A stretch of DNA of 64,000 nucleotides, taken from the NCBI GenBank assembly GCA_016584305.1, contig JACEEZ010000350.1, positions 204,053-268,052 on the forward strand, given 5' to 3'. Source of the stretch: Chionoecetes opilio (lineage: Eukaryota > Arthropoda > Malacostraca > Decapoda > Majidae). Of the stretch, positions 34,991-47,396 are shown piece by piece (position 1 is the first letter of the stretch; each line of letters starts with the position of its first letter). The notes beneath the pieces are model-generated. The model made no database searches. It was not told the DNA's origin and saw only the letters and a list, made by a program, of their open reading frames with translations. A program made the translations under genes and the position numbers.

Positions 34991-36765
34991 CACCACAGCA
35001 AGTTGTCGGGGGTTTCTATAGGTGTTTCACTGTATCGTGCTGCAGTTGTGTTGTTGAGTGGTGTAGTCGTGTGCTTGTGTTGTTATTCTGTAAATATGTT
35101 TAGGGCTTAACCTGTTAATTATAAGTGTGTGTGTGTGTGGTTGGTTGTGAGTGAGTGTAATGGGTGCTTGTGTGTTTAGTCTCGGTGATTCGTTCGAAGC
35201 GCTACGCTACCTCAGTAGCCTCGAACCGAGCTTACTTGCCCCGCTGAGAGGGCAGCCGGGCCACTTAGTTCTACACTCCGCAAACCTTCGGTAAGCCTGT
35301 TGCTCTGTCTGTTACTGTGTTTATTTCTGTTTATTCTTGTTTATTAAGTTGGTGCTTGAGTTTATTTATGTTTAATTGTGTACGTGTGTTTCTGGGATGC
35401 ACACCCTTCCTTTGTAGAGTCGAGTTGCTCTGGGGGACGTCGGCGAGGCATACCTGCCTCCCTGTGCCGGCCTCCGCCTCTATACACAGACCCCCATGTA
35501 GTGCTGACGCTACACTGATGCCGCTGGTGCACTTCATGACTGAGGCCTTCTCGGGGTGACATTGACGTCCGCGTTGGGTGCTACCCCCTTTTCCCCCTTG
35601 CTTTTATCGATGCTGAAAAAGATTTCACTGGTCGAAGGACGTCTACTGAGGGGCTACCAAACTGGTCCCTGTGTCCACCTGCCGCTATTCCTCGACGTGA
35701 TGCCTGACCGTGTCGCGGTGCCATCCACCATAGGGTTTTATAATTAGTTACTTTCGTTGTGTGAATTATTAATATGTTGTCAAAGAAACAGACTTGTTGT
35801 ACCTAACCCTGAATTAATCATTCTCCTTGGATTATCCCAAAGAACCGGGGTGGTTCAAATAATTCCTTACCCTATGAACCCCCGATACAAGTCTTCCTGC
35901 TTACTTCACTCCCTTCCTTCTTTCCTTCTTTCTTTCTTCCTATATCTTCGTGTTAGCTCCATAGATATCACTACACTTACGTTTGGGTAAGATTGGAAGA
36001 AGTAGTAGCCGAGCGGGGCTAAGTAAATACTGAAGGTGGTTTTATAATTATTATTATTATTAACAGAACACGCAGCAGCCTTGTGCAGCACGATATAATA
36101 ACATTTTCAAATAGTCTGATCAATGCACATTAGTTATTCACCACAACAAAATGTTCACGTAACACACACACACGTCCACACAGTTTGAATGTATATCTTG
36201 CTTTGCCCCCATGGTGTCTGGCTTCATCCCATCGGGCGAGTTAGGGGATGCCCGCTCTCCGTAAACAAAGGTGTGGTCTTCTCCGTGAGGTGGTGCCCTC
36301 TATGTGGAATGTTGTAGATGTGGCACTGCCGTTGTCATGGGAGTGGCACGTCATATATATGTAATCTTAAACATGGAAATTATTAGAAAAGGTGCATGCC
36401 GTAAATATAATTGTAGGGATTACATGTGTACCTACAAGGCCAACATTCACTCCTGTAATAATTAACCTAAGAATTATAAATCCTTCATCCCCTCTTTTCT
36501 TTCCTTGCATCCCTTTCCCCTCTATTTCCCTTCCATTATTTATCTTTCTCCTTTTTAGTTTTCTTTCCTTTCCCTTCCTCTCCACTTCCTTTCTTTCTTA
36601 TCCCTCTCTCTTCTTCTCCTTGTCGATATGAAGGGAAGGGAAGCTATGCTATTCCTACATTATATTTCCCTCTCCAAAAAAACAATGCCACTCTGATTGC
36701 TATTATACAATTATTGTTGACCCTCGCACTAAGAAGGAGCCTCATAGAATGCCCGCACACCTACT
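34986..36765. other. no gene seen
   Basis: Unique sequence. 35190-35300 is moderately GC-rich (TTCGAAGCGCTACGCTACC), and 36480-36620 is pyrimidine-rich. Open frames are short and lack domains or splice support. Confidence 0.4.
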
Positions 36766-36766
36766 A

Positions 36767-36846
36767 CCCCTCTCTCTCTCCTCTCTCTCTCTAAAAAGGG
36801 TCAAGACAAAGGGAAGAAAGGTCATAACTCACTTAGCAAAAGGTGA

Positions 36847-36914
<68 letters not shown>

Positions 36915-36927
36915 GTCTCTGTCTCTG

Positions 36928-36960
<33 letters not shown>

Positions 36961-36962
36961 GG
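36767..36962. repeat. CT and CTGTCT microsatellite
   Basis: (CT)n at 36850-36908, then about seven (CTGTCT) units to 36950. Confidence 0.9.
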
Positions 36963-37339
36963 AACCGCTTAATGGAGGGGTCCAAAAACAGGGTCGGCAT
37001 TACGGACTATCGGAAAACTGGAAAATAGGGTCGCGGCGCCGCTGACTTAGCGAAAAAATTGAATTGAATTACCTAACCCCTCACCCAGACGACGAGAGAG
37101 AGAGAGAGAGAGGAGAGAGAGAGGAAAACCTGAGGGAAGAGACTCCAGAGTCGTGAACGGAGAGAGGGCTTTGAGCCCTCCAGTGGAAGAGTCAGTCCCC
37201 AGGGCCCTCCGAGGCTAATCCGTGGAAAAGCTACATTGAGATCTCTTCCGGCAGCATCAGTCAATCTCGGCTTAATCCCGATGAAACTTACTACTCTCCT
37301 TCCTACACGCCCGGGCATGGCTCGTGAATTCATCAGCAG

Positions 37340-38126
37340 CTGAATGCTTAGAATGGGTACACTCTCATCCCTTTTCTCCAGACACGGCAACGGGCAGTGC
37401 TCTGGTTTCCCATATCTCGCCGGAGAGTGGGAAAGGGGGCTGTTCGTGCCCTTCTCGCACCTACTCCAGGGGGAAGGCCGTTTTCAACTCAAGGTTCTGG
37501 GAGTGGAGGTAGACCAAGAGTTACGGTTTGACGGCCACATCAAACACATTGCAAAAAAGGCCTCCTACAGGGTATCTGCCCTGCAAAGGGTAGCCAGCCT
37601 CCTCGACAGGGGAGGGAAGCTCTTGCGCTATAAGGCCCAGATGCGGCCTTACTTAGACTATGCTGCCCACTCCTGGATGTCGTGTGCAGCCTCACACAGT
37701 AGGAGGCTGGACAGCATCCAGCGTCGAGCCCTGCGACTGGTGGATGCTGCAGACCCCCTGGCCCAACCCGAGTCGGCGAGTCCCCATGACTCACTGGAAC
37801 ACCGTAGGGACGTCGCCGCGTTTGTGCTATTCCACAAGGTACAGCTGCAGGGAGTGCCATAACTGGCTGGGTTGCGACAGCCTCTGAGGGTCGCCACGCG
37901 AAGCACGAGAACGGTGCTCACCAGTGGTGACGCGGTGGAGGTACCGCGTTCCCGTGCCAGCATGCACCAATGCACCTTTGTGGGCCGCGTCTCCAGGATG
38001 TGGAGCTTTCTCACGGCCGCCGTCCCTCACATCCAGGATATGAACACACAGTGTATAGTTGGCGACCAATCGGTGGAAACAGTCACAGCCCACCCCACTG
38101 ACGCTAGTGATTCCGTAACACCTTAG
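37340..38126 (+). pseudogene. jockey-like LINE RT, C-terminal fragment
   Basis: The frame beginning at 37344 gives KVLGVEVDQELRFDGHIKHIAKKASYRVSALQRVASLLD, then RPYLDYAAHSWMSCA, RRLDSIQRRALRLVD and HRRDVAAFVLFHKVQLQGVP. A TAA at 37860-37862 interrupts it. The same frame goes on as LAGLRQPLRVATRSTRTVL to a stop at 38126. The order LGVEVD, RP.L.Y...SW, Q.RA.RLV is the post-catalytic part of a jockey-like RT. The catalytic palm is not present upstream, so the copy is 5'-truncated. It is the same broad family as 59605-60507. Confidence 0.8.
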
Positions 38127-38301
38127 TGACAACAACAGTGCCTGAACAAACACTTTAGTGATGCTTATCTGTATAGAATGTTAGTTTTTTAAGTCTTTGT
38201 ATTTATATGTATATAGTTATACTCTTACTTGCCTTTAAGATAGGTAGCACACGACAGTGCACCTTTGGGCTTATTGTATTTGTATGTTTACATGAAAAAA
38301 A

Positions 38302-38304
<3 letters not shown>
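38127..38304 (+). mobile_element. 3' UTR of the jockey-like fragment
   Basis: An AT-rich non-coding tail ending in a short A run (38296-38303) before a TA array. Confidence 0.5.
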
Positions 38305-38387
<83 letters not shown>

Positions 38388-38725
38388 GAGAGCAAGCGAT
38401 AGCGAGAGCGAGAGCGAGAGCGAGAGCGAGAGGAGAGCGAGAGCGAGAGCGAGAGGAGAGCGAGAGCGAGAGGAGAGGAGAGCGAGAGCGAGAGCGAGAG
38501 CGAGAGGAGAGCGAGAGCGAGAGCGAGAGCGAGAGCGAGAGCGAGAGCGAGGCGAGGAGAGCGAGAGCGAGAGCGGAGCGAGAGCGAGAGCGAGAGCGAT
38601 CGCGAGAGGCGCGAAGCAAGCGAGAGCGAGAGCGAGACGAGAGGAGAGCGAGAGCGAGAGCGAGAGCGAGAGCGAGAGCGAGAGCGAGAGCGAGAGCGAG
38701 AGAGAGCGAGAGATAGAGAGAAAGA
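38305..38725. repeat. TA, GA and GAGAGC compound satellite
   Basis: (TA)n to 38356, (GA)n to 38381, then a long hexanucleotide GAGAGC array with phase slips (GGAGAGC, GAGGCGA) to about 38712. Confidence 0.95.
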
Positions 38726-39590
38726 GAGCTTAATAAGGCAAATACATCTAAGCCCTTTGATGTACAGTGTACACGTTTCAGGTAAGCTTTGGGTGGTGGT
38801 GATGGTTGTGGTGGCGGTGCCGTTAATTATCCGCCAAAGTGAGAAAGTTTGACATATTAAAGGCAGTGATTAAGAATTCACTGTGACGCCCCGCTTTTTC
38901 CTCCTCGCTTTGTTTTACCTGGCCGGGTTTTGTGATGTGTGTTTGTGTGATTAAACTGAGATTAATTAATGGCAAAAAATTGAACACCTTAGAAGTGGAG
39001 GAAGAGGAGGAGGAAGAGGAGTAGGTAAAAGATATATGGATAATATAAATGAAGAATAAGTAAATAAATAAACAAAATAGACTAGATGCGTTGGTATTAT
39101 ATTTTAAGGTTATGCAAGGGAGCGACTTAGACAAAGGATACATAAGGGTTATACTTGCCTTCACACGTGGCCCACTTTACCTATGATTAATTCCACGTAG
39201 CAAAAACTAATAAAGGTACACAAATGACATCATGAACCTTTTGCTACCCAAAGAGTTGGGTAGCAATTATAACCTTTAACGCAGGCAGAAATAAGGGTGA
39301 TTTTACTCCTAACACCTAGCCCACTTTGCTTCTAATTACCACCTGCACGTGTCACAAAAAAATATTCAAAAGTCTGATTTGCTTTACGCAAACTGTACCC
39401 GATTAATTGATCAATTAAGCAAATTTAACCTCCAACGTAATGGAATGTAAGGGTAATAATTCAGCCTTCATACTTAGCCCACTCTACCATAGTATAGAGA
39501 GGGAAAAAACATGATTATTTAAGGTTAGACTGAAGGGATTTTGAACCGTATGAAACAGGGTATTAGGGTGATGCATACGGAGGATTTATC
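38726..39590. other. AT-rich spacer with three diverged repeats
   Basis: A weak repeat of about 155 bases recurs near 39140, 39290 and 39450: AAGGGT, then a Thr-like CTTCACAC or CCTAACAC, then GCCCACTTT. No coding frame has a domain. Confidence 0.45.
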
Positions 39591-39596
39591 TTGATC

Positions 39597-39751
39597 TGCA
39601 TGTGTGTCTGTCAGACTGTCTGTCTCTTTCTGTATCTGTGTGTCTGTCTCTCTCTCTCTGTCTATGTCTGTGTGTGTCTGTTTGTCTCTCTGTCCCTCTC
39701 TGTCTCTGTCTGTCTGTCTGTCTGTTTTTTCTTCTTTTTGAGAGAGAGCCC

Positions 39752-39813
<62 letters not shown>

Positions 39814-39828
39814 AAAAAAAAAAAAACT
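39597..39828. repeat. CTGT and GA microsatellites
   Basis: A CTGT/CTCT mixed array to about 39728, then (GA)n at 39752-39809 and an A run. Confidence 0.9.
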
Positions 39829-39959
39829 ATTGCAAGTGGGAGTAAAAAAACATCAACAATGAGAAGAAAGACAGAATGTTAAGGACGAAAAAAGTCATGA
39901 AACGACGAGTCTTCTTGAGAAGCAGGAGCTTGTCTTGAGGCCGCCAAAAATAACCTCTT

Positions 39960-40194
39960 ATGATGGTCAGACCCTTTGTCTTCCTCTTCCTCCTCCTCCT
40001 CTTCCTCTTCCTCCTCCTCCTTCAGAGGCACCAAAGAGTCCTCCGAGAGCACTGAAGCCTCCTCCTCCTCCTCCTCCTCCTCCTCATTCAAGATCTAGAA
40101 TTTGCGTCTTCCCTCTCCGCCTTCTCCTTCTACACTGAAAAAAACTCCTCCTCCTACTCCTATACTACTACTACACTACTACTACTACTACTAC

Positions 40195-40225
<31 letters not shown>

Positions 40226-40294
40226 CACTATCACTATCACTACCACTACCACTACCACTACCACTACCACTACCACTACTACTACTACTACTAC

Positions 40295-40329
<35 letters not shown>

Positions 40330-40366
40330 GTAATAATAATACGACGACGACGACGACGACGACGAC

Positions 40367-40419
<53 letters not shown>

Positions 40420-40481
40420 TATTATTATTATTATAATAATAATAATAATGATAATAATAACAATAACAATAATAATCACAT
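39960..40481. repeat. TCC, CTA, TAA and CGA trinucleotide arrays
   Basis: (TCC)n blocks occur at about 39980-40085. (CTA)n with CAC-TAC variants occurs at 40165-40295. (TAA)n at 40294-40480 is interrupted by (CGA)n at 40341-40368. Six-frame translations here are homopolymers and not genes. Confidence 0.95.
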
Positions 40482-40575
40482 TGTCTCGGAGGTTTAATTA
40501 CTTTCTTTTCGTCGATAAATTATAACAACAAAATATTCTAAACACTACATTTTCTTTCTCTTTCTCCTTGTTTTG

Positions 40576-40576
<1 letters not shown>

Positions 40577-40608
<32 letters not shown>

Positions 40609-40707
40609 GTGTTGTGTGTGTGTGTGTGTGCGTTAATGTGTGTGTGTGTGTGTATGCGTGTGTGTGTGTGTATGTATATGTGTAGGAAATAACACACACA
40701 CACACAT

Positions 40708-40765
<58 letters not shown>
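40577..40765. repeat. TG then CA microsatellite
   Basis: (TG)n to about 40680, then (CA)n at 40692-40765, forming an imperfect palindrome, and followed by a SINE. Confidence 0.95.
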
Positions 40766-40781
40766 TCACACACTCACACTC

Positions 40782-41082
40782 CGTGGTACTCCGTAGTGTA
40801 GTGATTAGCACGCTCGGTTCACAACCGAGAAGTCCCTGGTTCGATCCCCGGACGGAGTGGAGATAGAAGGGCTGTTTCCTTAAAACCCGAGCCCCTGTCC
40901 CCCCAGCAGTGAATGGGTACCGGGTGTTAGTCGGGGTTTTGTGACCCGCCTCACCTGGTGATGGTTTCGGCCAACCTTAAGAACTAAGGATGAATGATAA
41001 AATGTAGCAATGGAGACGGGGCCGTACGAGTGTAGCTCAGGCCCTGTAAAATACAACTAGACGACAAGATGAATACACACAA

Positions 41083-41083
<1 letters not shown>
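40782..41083 (+). mobile_element. tRNA-Val-derived SINE, copy 5 (best copy)
   Basis: The head folds as a tRNA: acceptor ACTCCG/CGGAGT, A box TAGTGTAGTGATTAGCAC, anticodon arm CTCGG-TTCACAA-CCGAG with a CAC (Val) anticodon, and B box GGTTCGATCCC. The body follows, then the tail module GGAGACGGGGCCGTACGAG, CCCTGTAAAATACAACTAG and a CA array. It is a SINE and not a tRNA gene, because the same 230-base body follows the head in all five copies. Confidence 0.9.
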
Positions 41084-41121
<38 letters not shown>

Positions 41122-42050
41122 ACACACACACACTATAAGAAGTGGCACCCATTTTAAACTAGAAACAATTCGGTAAAAAATTGCTAAAATGTAGAACAAA
41201 ATGACGATGACGATGTTTTGAGGATTTCTGGCGGGAAACAATGGATCAGAAGTGTGTCCAAACACGTCTTTGTCATGGTAGTGCCTTACTTGCATGTTTA
41301 GTCACAGAGGAAAAATGTACATAAGTATAGTTGTTGAGCTTTGACAAGTTCTGTACGATGCTGTAATCAGTGTTCCATAGGCTAAAATAGGGTACAGCAT
41401 TTAAGTAATCACATAACTGACGCCAGATTCGTGTTCAGCATGACGGAAAGCCCTTATGAACCAATTCCTAATAGAATCTGAGATTTGAAAAATTTCACTA
41501 TAATATGCAGGGTTTGCATATTTTAGCAAGAAATCATACCCTTTAACATTTAAGCAAGAAATCACCTTTTCTAAATAACTCGAACACTATGAGGAAGACA
41601 TAATAAATGTATATAGTAGTAAGGATAGAGCAGGCAAAGATGTTTCTTTTGACCTATAGCAATATACAAAGTGAATGTATAACTCAAGTAATCGAGAAAA
41701 TTTTAAATTTGTACTTTTCGTGAAACAACTTCGCAAAACAAATTTTCTCAGCGCTATCTCCCTCACAGAAATGACATGGCGACTACCTAGTCATTCAAAC
41801 AGCCATAAAATAAGATTAAAAATAATAAAAAGACATCTTCTGGATGGAAAAAAAGAACTGCTGAGGACAGAAAATAAAATAAAATTTTATGAAATCCATA
41901 TTTAATTATAAACTAGATTTTTTTTTTTTAAGAATATCACAGTAATATGAAGGAGGAGAAGCAGGAGGAGGAGGAGGACTATTACTCTAAACTCCAAAAC
42001 ACTATTCAAAAACCTCTCCCTACGCTTCTAAATTTGTCTCTCCAGAATTA
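41084..42050. other. CA array, then AT-rich unique DNA
   Basis: (CA)n lies at 41087-41132. The rest is AT-rich with short frames (for example 41675-41905) that have no recognisable domain. Confidence 0.5.
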
Positions 42051-42055
42051 TTACT

Positions 42056-42376
<321 letters not shown>

Positions 42377-42917
42377 TTAAACATGAATTTTAAGCTTAAT
42401 TAAATCCCTTTTGACGGAGCAAGGTCGAAATGCAAATTGAAGTGTGATAGCGGGAATTTTTTTTTTTTTTTTTCTCTCAATTCTCTTCCCTCCTTCTCTC
42501 TCTCCTCTCTCTCTCTCTCCCTATACTACTTTTTTTTCCTCGCTCTCTTCATGAATAAGGTAAAGAAAAAGGTCTCGAGTAGTATAGTATTTCAGGAGTT
42601 ATGGAAGCCAGGTGGGGGGAAGGATTAGATACGGTAAAATAATAAATTAACTTTTATTTAATTTTATTATTATTATTATTATTACATTTTATTATCCATT
42701 ATTATTTTATTATTATTCATAGGAAACAAATATAGCAAAAGGGAAGGGAAAATAAAAAATATAGGACAGTTTAAGTTGGATATGGGAAAAAGGGCTAGGG
42801 GTAGAGAGAGGAGAGAGAGGAGAGGGAGAGAAGGGAGGGGAAGCGAGAAAGGAGGAGAAGAGAGGAAGAGGAGAGGAGAGGGGGAAAAAGGGAGAGGAAG
42901 AGAGAGAAAAGGAGACT
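42377..42917. other. AT-rich DNA and a GAGAGG-rich tract
   Basis: A T18 run lies near 42459. TTA triplets lie at 42662-42685. A purine-rich tract lies at 42780-42917, directly beside the 3' end of the minus-strand LINE. Confidence 0.5.
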
Positions 42918-43819
42918 GTCGGAACTGATACATTTATTGACCCATCAATACATTGGTAATACATATGATTACATATAATTTTTTAAAGGCTCGGTCCTGT
43001 GAGCCGAAGCTCTTATACAGACCTGTAAATTAATTTATTAGTGCCGACTTTGTCGGCACTAATGACGACAAAGGCCTAATGCCGACAAAGGCCTAATATA
43101 TTATAAGGCTACTCTACCCAACCGTAATTCCCACAATGACTACTGTTTACTAGCAATATGTATATACTCACTAAGTATACACATATATGACATAGAAAAT
43201 CAACCAAAATTGAATATTGCACATACGATACTATTCTTATACTATATATACAAGCTGCATATATATACAAAAATTCACATACACACATATAAATATATAT
43301 AGAAGCACATACACACACATACTACACTCAAATACATACACTCGAAACACTCTGACAATACAAACTAGTAATCACTGAACAATCTCTGCTTGATTTTCCA
43401 TTTGAAAATGTTGAACGATTGAATGCTTTTCATATCTTCTGGGAGTTGAGTCCACTGACTTGGTCCTCTAGCTGTTATGTATCTTTGTGCATGAGATGTC
43501 CTACATAAAGGGAGTTTTAAATCATTGGGTCTACGGATATTTGAATTATTTGATATGTATTGAAAGTCACATTCAACCTTGATTGAATGTAATGCCTTTA
43601 TGTACAAAGATATACGTTTGTAAGAATATAACATCACGCAATTTGAGTAATTTTAGGTCGCTAAATAGAGGGTCTGTGTGAGCATAGCGTTGAGTGTTGG
43701 ACATTGTGCGTATAATTATTTTCTGGGCGAGGAAAAGGTTCTCGAGAAAAGTATGAAAGGTTCCACCCCATATTATTGAGTAATGCAAGATATGCGGATA
43801 AGCTACTGATAAATATATA
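42918..43819 (-). pseudogene. CR1-like LINE, 3' part (RT thumb and 3' UTR)
   Basis: This is the 3' part of the LINE that continues beyond the gypsy insertion at 53530. From 43819 the frame reads IYLSVAYPHILHYSIIWGG, the usual thumb landmark, then ENLFLAQKIIIRTMS and DPLFSDLKLLKL. After a frame change near 43630 it continues as KRISLYIKALHSIKVECDFQ and LPEDMKSIQSFNIFKWKIKQ to a stop at 43365. The 3' UTR (43364-42918) ends in an AATAAATG signal near 42945 and contains a perfect 11-bp stem-loop at 43038-43062. It joins by sequence sense to 53530, where the upstream part ends in the matching RNSITTDCLRH. Confidence 0.85.
43038..43062. other. perfect stem-loop in the LINE 3' UTR
   Basis: TTAGTGCCGAC, loop TTT, GTCGGCACTAA. 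Related words (GCCGACAAAGGCC) follow at once. It may be a 3' structure recognised by the LINE's own RT (inference). Confidence 0.7.
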
Positions 43820-43823
43820 TGTC

Positions 43824-44368
43824 TATAAGTCGGTATATTGTAGAGACTTATCTGGTATGAGTTAAATTGGTACTTCCAGCTTTGTACACATTTATTTAGA
43901 GTCCAGTAAGGAGCGTAGAGATTACAACCAAGTACAATGTATGTCTTGAGCACAGCCAGGAGTGTCGGAGGGTGGCGAGTGAGCAGAGCGTTTTTTGTAG
44001 CGTCGTGTCCGGAGGTCTTCTCCCCCTTCTCCTCGTGATTCTGGCTTCTTATCACTTCTTGTTGATCTTATACTTTATGCTGACAACTAGGCATTTGCCC
44101 TGTGACATATTTTGAGATGCAAGGTGTTCATGGGTCTCACGGTGAAACGAGGAGGAAGATAAACGTAAAATTATATATACTTTACATAGATATATAATTA
44201 TATGTTTATAATGTTTCTAAAAATACACTGATTCTTTTGATGTTAAGTACATGAAAATATAATGTATGGTAGTTGTAGTACTTTTTTACACTTGTGTGAT
44301 AATAGTTGTAATTCAATAATAATATTTTATGCAAGTTAATATATATGTTAGGAGTGATACTGATGACA
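43824..44368 (-). repeat. gypsy 3' LTR
   Basis: 545 bases, nearly the same as 52979-53525. The internal side shows GCGGGGCCCCGAGCAA just before TGTCA, the place of the polypurine tract, although it is not purely purine. Confidence 0.9.
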
Positions 44369-46087
44369 TTGCTCGGGGCCCCGCTATAAAATTTGTCCTC
44401 AAATTGGGACATAAAAATTAGCTAGGGAATAAACAAATGGTACACCTAACAAAAGGCTAATACATAAAAAAAATATAACTATAAACTCTCCAAAGCATAA
44501 TTCCTATCGCTAAAAGTGAGTAAACTCTGAGCTAAATACACAGAAAAATATGGAAAACAATGGATTCATGATGTTCAACATCAAAAAAATGACATGGCCG
44601 AGTAAAATTATATACATATAGTTGTCAGTACTAGTGTGGGTAAATCCACAATGTGCAAATTCACTGTTAATAAATTCAAGTGTAAGGTGTAACAAGTGTA
44701 CGTGTACCGTAGACTGTAGCTAGAAAACTCAACTGTCAGCTAAGGTAGCTGTGAAAATTACAGGGAAAAATTGAAAACTTAAATTTTCAAGTAAAGAAAT
44801 TTTTAAACTTAAATCTTCAAGTAAACGTTAAAAAACCCTGAATGAGTCAAGTAATGACGAAGGCTCGTCTGACTTTTAGAGTGCTGCTGGTGTTTGCATA
44901 GTGTGTGGGCAAATCCAATTTGGCCAAAAATCATACATAAATGATAAAAATCAATTCTATTGTAGAAAAAATTTTACATCACGAATGTAAAATTGACTGG
45001 CAGAGAAATTGAATAAAATTTTCACATTTGAATAACTTCAGAAAGCATGATGATGTATAACAGGAAGAGTGATGAGCACTCTTATATTGAACTTGTAAGA
45101 ATCATGTGCTAAAGAAGCATGATTAACCATTAAAATATGTATTATGCATGCGGACAACAAACTGTCACGCAGGGGGAAAAACATTTTTATTTGGTGTTTT
45201 TCCACATGAGTGATAAAATAAACTGTACACCCCAAAAATTTTAAATTTTCCACGGGAGTGGAATAGGAAAAGCTTCCTAGTGGAGGTAAATCTTATCAAG
45301 GGAAATGCACAGCTAGTTGGTAAAGCATTTCGAGCTATAAAATGATAAGGTGGACAATTTTGGGATGACGTGAATAATACATTAATCCTAATTATGGCAA
45401 ATTTATATGCAACAGCTGAAAATTTTAAATTGGGGAAAAAATAAACTGGGCAAGTTTGACATGATAATTACCTATCTGCCATGAAGTGTCTGAAAACATG
45501 CATTCTTCCATGGTGAACAATGTTAGAGAGATAAGTTTTTAAATGTGATCAATCAATGTTTTTCTGAGGTCAGTATTAAGACAAGTAGTCTTTCGTAATT
45601 TCTCTGTAAGTTTGAATTTGTTAAATAAATAATGATCAAATTTAGTTAGTTGTACATAGGTAATACATGTGAACATCATAGGTAATACATGGTGAACAAA
45701 AAAGTTCTAGAGGACCGCCTGTCATGCATATAGTACCTAATTAGTATGTTTAATAAGTGCTAAACCTATCATTCAAAAAGTGATCGTGGTACAACAGGAA
45801 AGACTCAAGTATTTATTCCTGTAATGAATGTAATTCACGTATGCATTTACTACATGGGTTAGTTTTTAATGCAAAGGGTTAGTATTTCATGCAAGTAAAT
45901 AATGTTTTTTCTACGATAATTGCGCAATAATTCTTGCATTGAGGAAAGTAAGTAAATAATGTGATCATGCAACAATACGTGCGAAATAATTCCTTGAATT
46001 GTGGAATGTAAGTAAATAATTATATAATGCTATGCACTGTGGTGCAACTTTAACAGTTACATAATAGTATTCTAATGTGAAGAGATG
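44369..46087 (-). other. long non-coding 3' region of the gypsy element
   Basis: AT-rich, with no frame above about 70 codons and no envelope-like or chromodomain-like sequence. With 47077-47396 this makes about 2 kb of element sequence between pol and the 3' LTR, unusual for the group. Confidence 0.5.
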
Positions 46088-46089
46088 TA

Positions 46090-47076
46090 CAGTCAAAGAC
46101 AAAAGTCGTGTCCCGGTTTTGTCCGAATATGAAATGTAGTTCGTGAAACATTATGAAAACCCTAACGCAGTTACATGCTCGTGGGGGTTTGGGAAGCCTG
46201 AATCCCTTAGCTACTGTTCAGATAAGGGTTCAAAGCTTCAATCTGCCGCCGATGAGACAATGTCTATAACAGACAAGGGGGATTTCAAAGGGTTTATAAA
46301 TTTACTGCCTTAAGGTTTCATATTATTCGATGTGGAATGCGAGGTATATTCGGCCCAGCAATGATCGCTAGGACATTTCATCTTTACACCTGAGCCATTG
46401 AAGGCCACATACATCACCACCGGCAGGAGTATGGAGAGAGTTAGTCACATGCAGGAATATAAATGTAAAAAAAATACATATAAAAAATATAAAAAACTCA
46501 AGAAAAATTGCTTCAAAATTCAATAATATATTTGGATCATAATAAGACCAAATTCCATTTTAATCTATGCAAAAATTTAAAGAAAAATTGCGTAAAAATT
46601 CAAGAGTATATTTGGATAATAATATGAAAGAAGGAAGGAAGGACTCTGAAGCAGTGGCGTATATAGGTCCTTAAAAAGAAAGGGGAATACGGGGGTGAAT
46701 CCAGGATTGTTACAAGGGGGGGGGGGGGTCTGTGCGAAGCGAGCCTCAACAGCTGAGGGAGTTTACAATAATAGCAAAATTGCAATGTATTTCGGAGGGC
46801 CTCAGCTGAACCCCTGAGACTGGCTCACCGAACCCAGGATCAACCACTGCTTTATAATTACCTCAGCACTTCTACTTTTAACACTCCTGGTAATGAATCC
46901 AAAAATAATTACTCGTGAGGATACGAACTAATAAGACTTATGAGTTGTGGTGAGATCGAAGCACTTATGGCAGTGCTACCAACCGTTCGTATGACATACG
47001 GAAGAGAGCACCGAAAGGTTAGCCCTTTACCAGATGTCTTAACCAAAATTCAGGACACGACTTTTGTCTTAGACTG
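46090..47076. mobile_element. Tc1/mariner-like non-autonomous transposon
   Basis: The two ends are inverted repeats: CAGTCAAAGACAAAAGTCGT at 46090 and, reversed, CAGTCTAAGACAAAAGTCGT ending at 47076. About 24 bases match with one mismatch. TA lies immediately outside both ends (46088-46089, 47077-47078), the target duplication typical of Tc1/mariner. The 987-base interior has no transposase frame. It inserted into the 3' region of the gypsy element. Confidence 0.8.
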
Positions 47077-47396
47077 TACATAGGTTTATCTAGGTTCTGC
47101 TATCCATTAGAGTTTCTATCGTGCAAGAGTTAAAAGGTAAACATGGTAACTATATCAGTTTCTACTAGTAGTTGGTCAGAACAATATGTAGCTAAACCAA
47201 AAAAAAAATCGTAAAACATTTCATCAATGTTAAGTATTTTCAAGAATGTAAATAACATTGGCTTAGTGTGTTGTGTAGACCTTCTCCTAAAAAGAGAACA
47301 ACACACATTAAAATTCAGAATACATGGTAAATTTAAAATAATCAGGTGAGCTGATATAAAATGTAATGATATTAAATGGTATGGAATGGAATGACA

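Noticed and set aside
37073..37390. Minus-strand frame VVSFIGIKPRLTDAAGRD
   Set aside because: Recurs as a known-looking segment in TE-rich DNA, but it is opposite to the LINE and has no domain I can support.
40784..40860. Functional tRNA-Val gene
   Set aside because: The same head is followed by the same SINE body in five places, and pairing in the T arm is imperfect.
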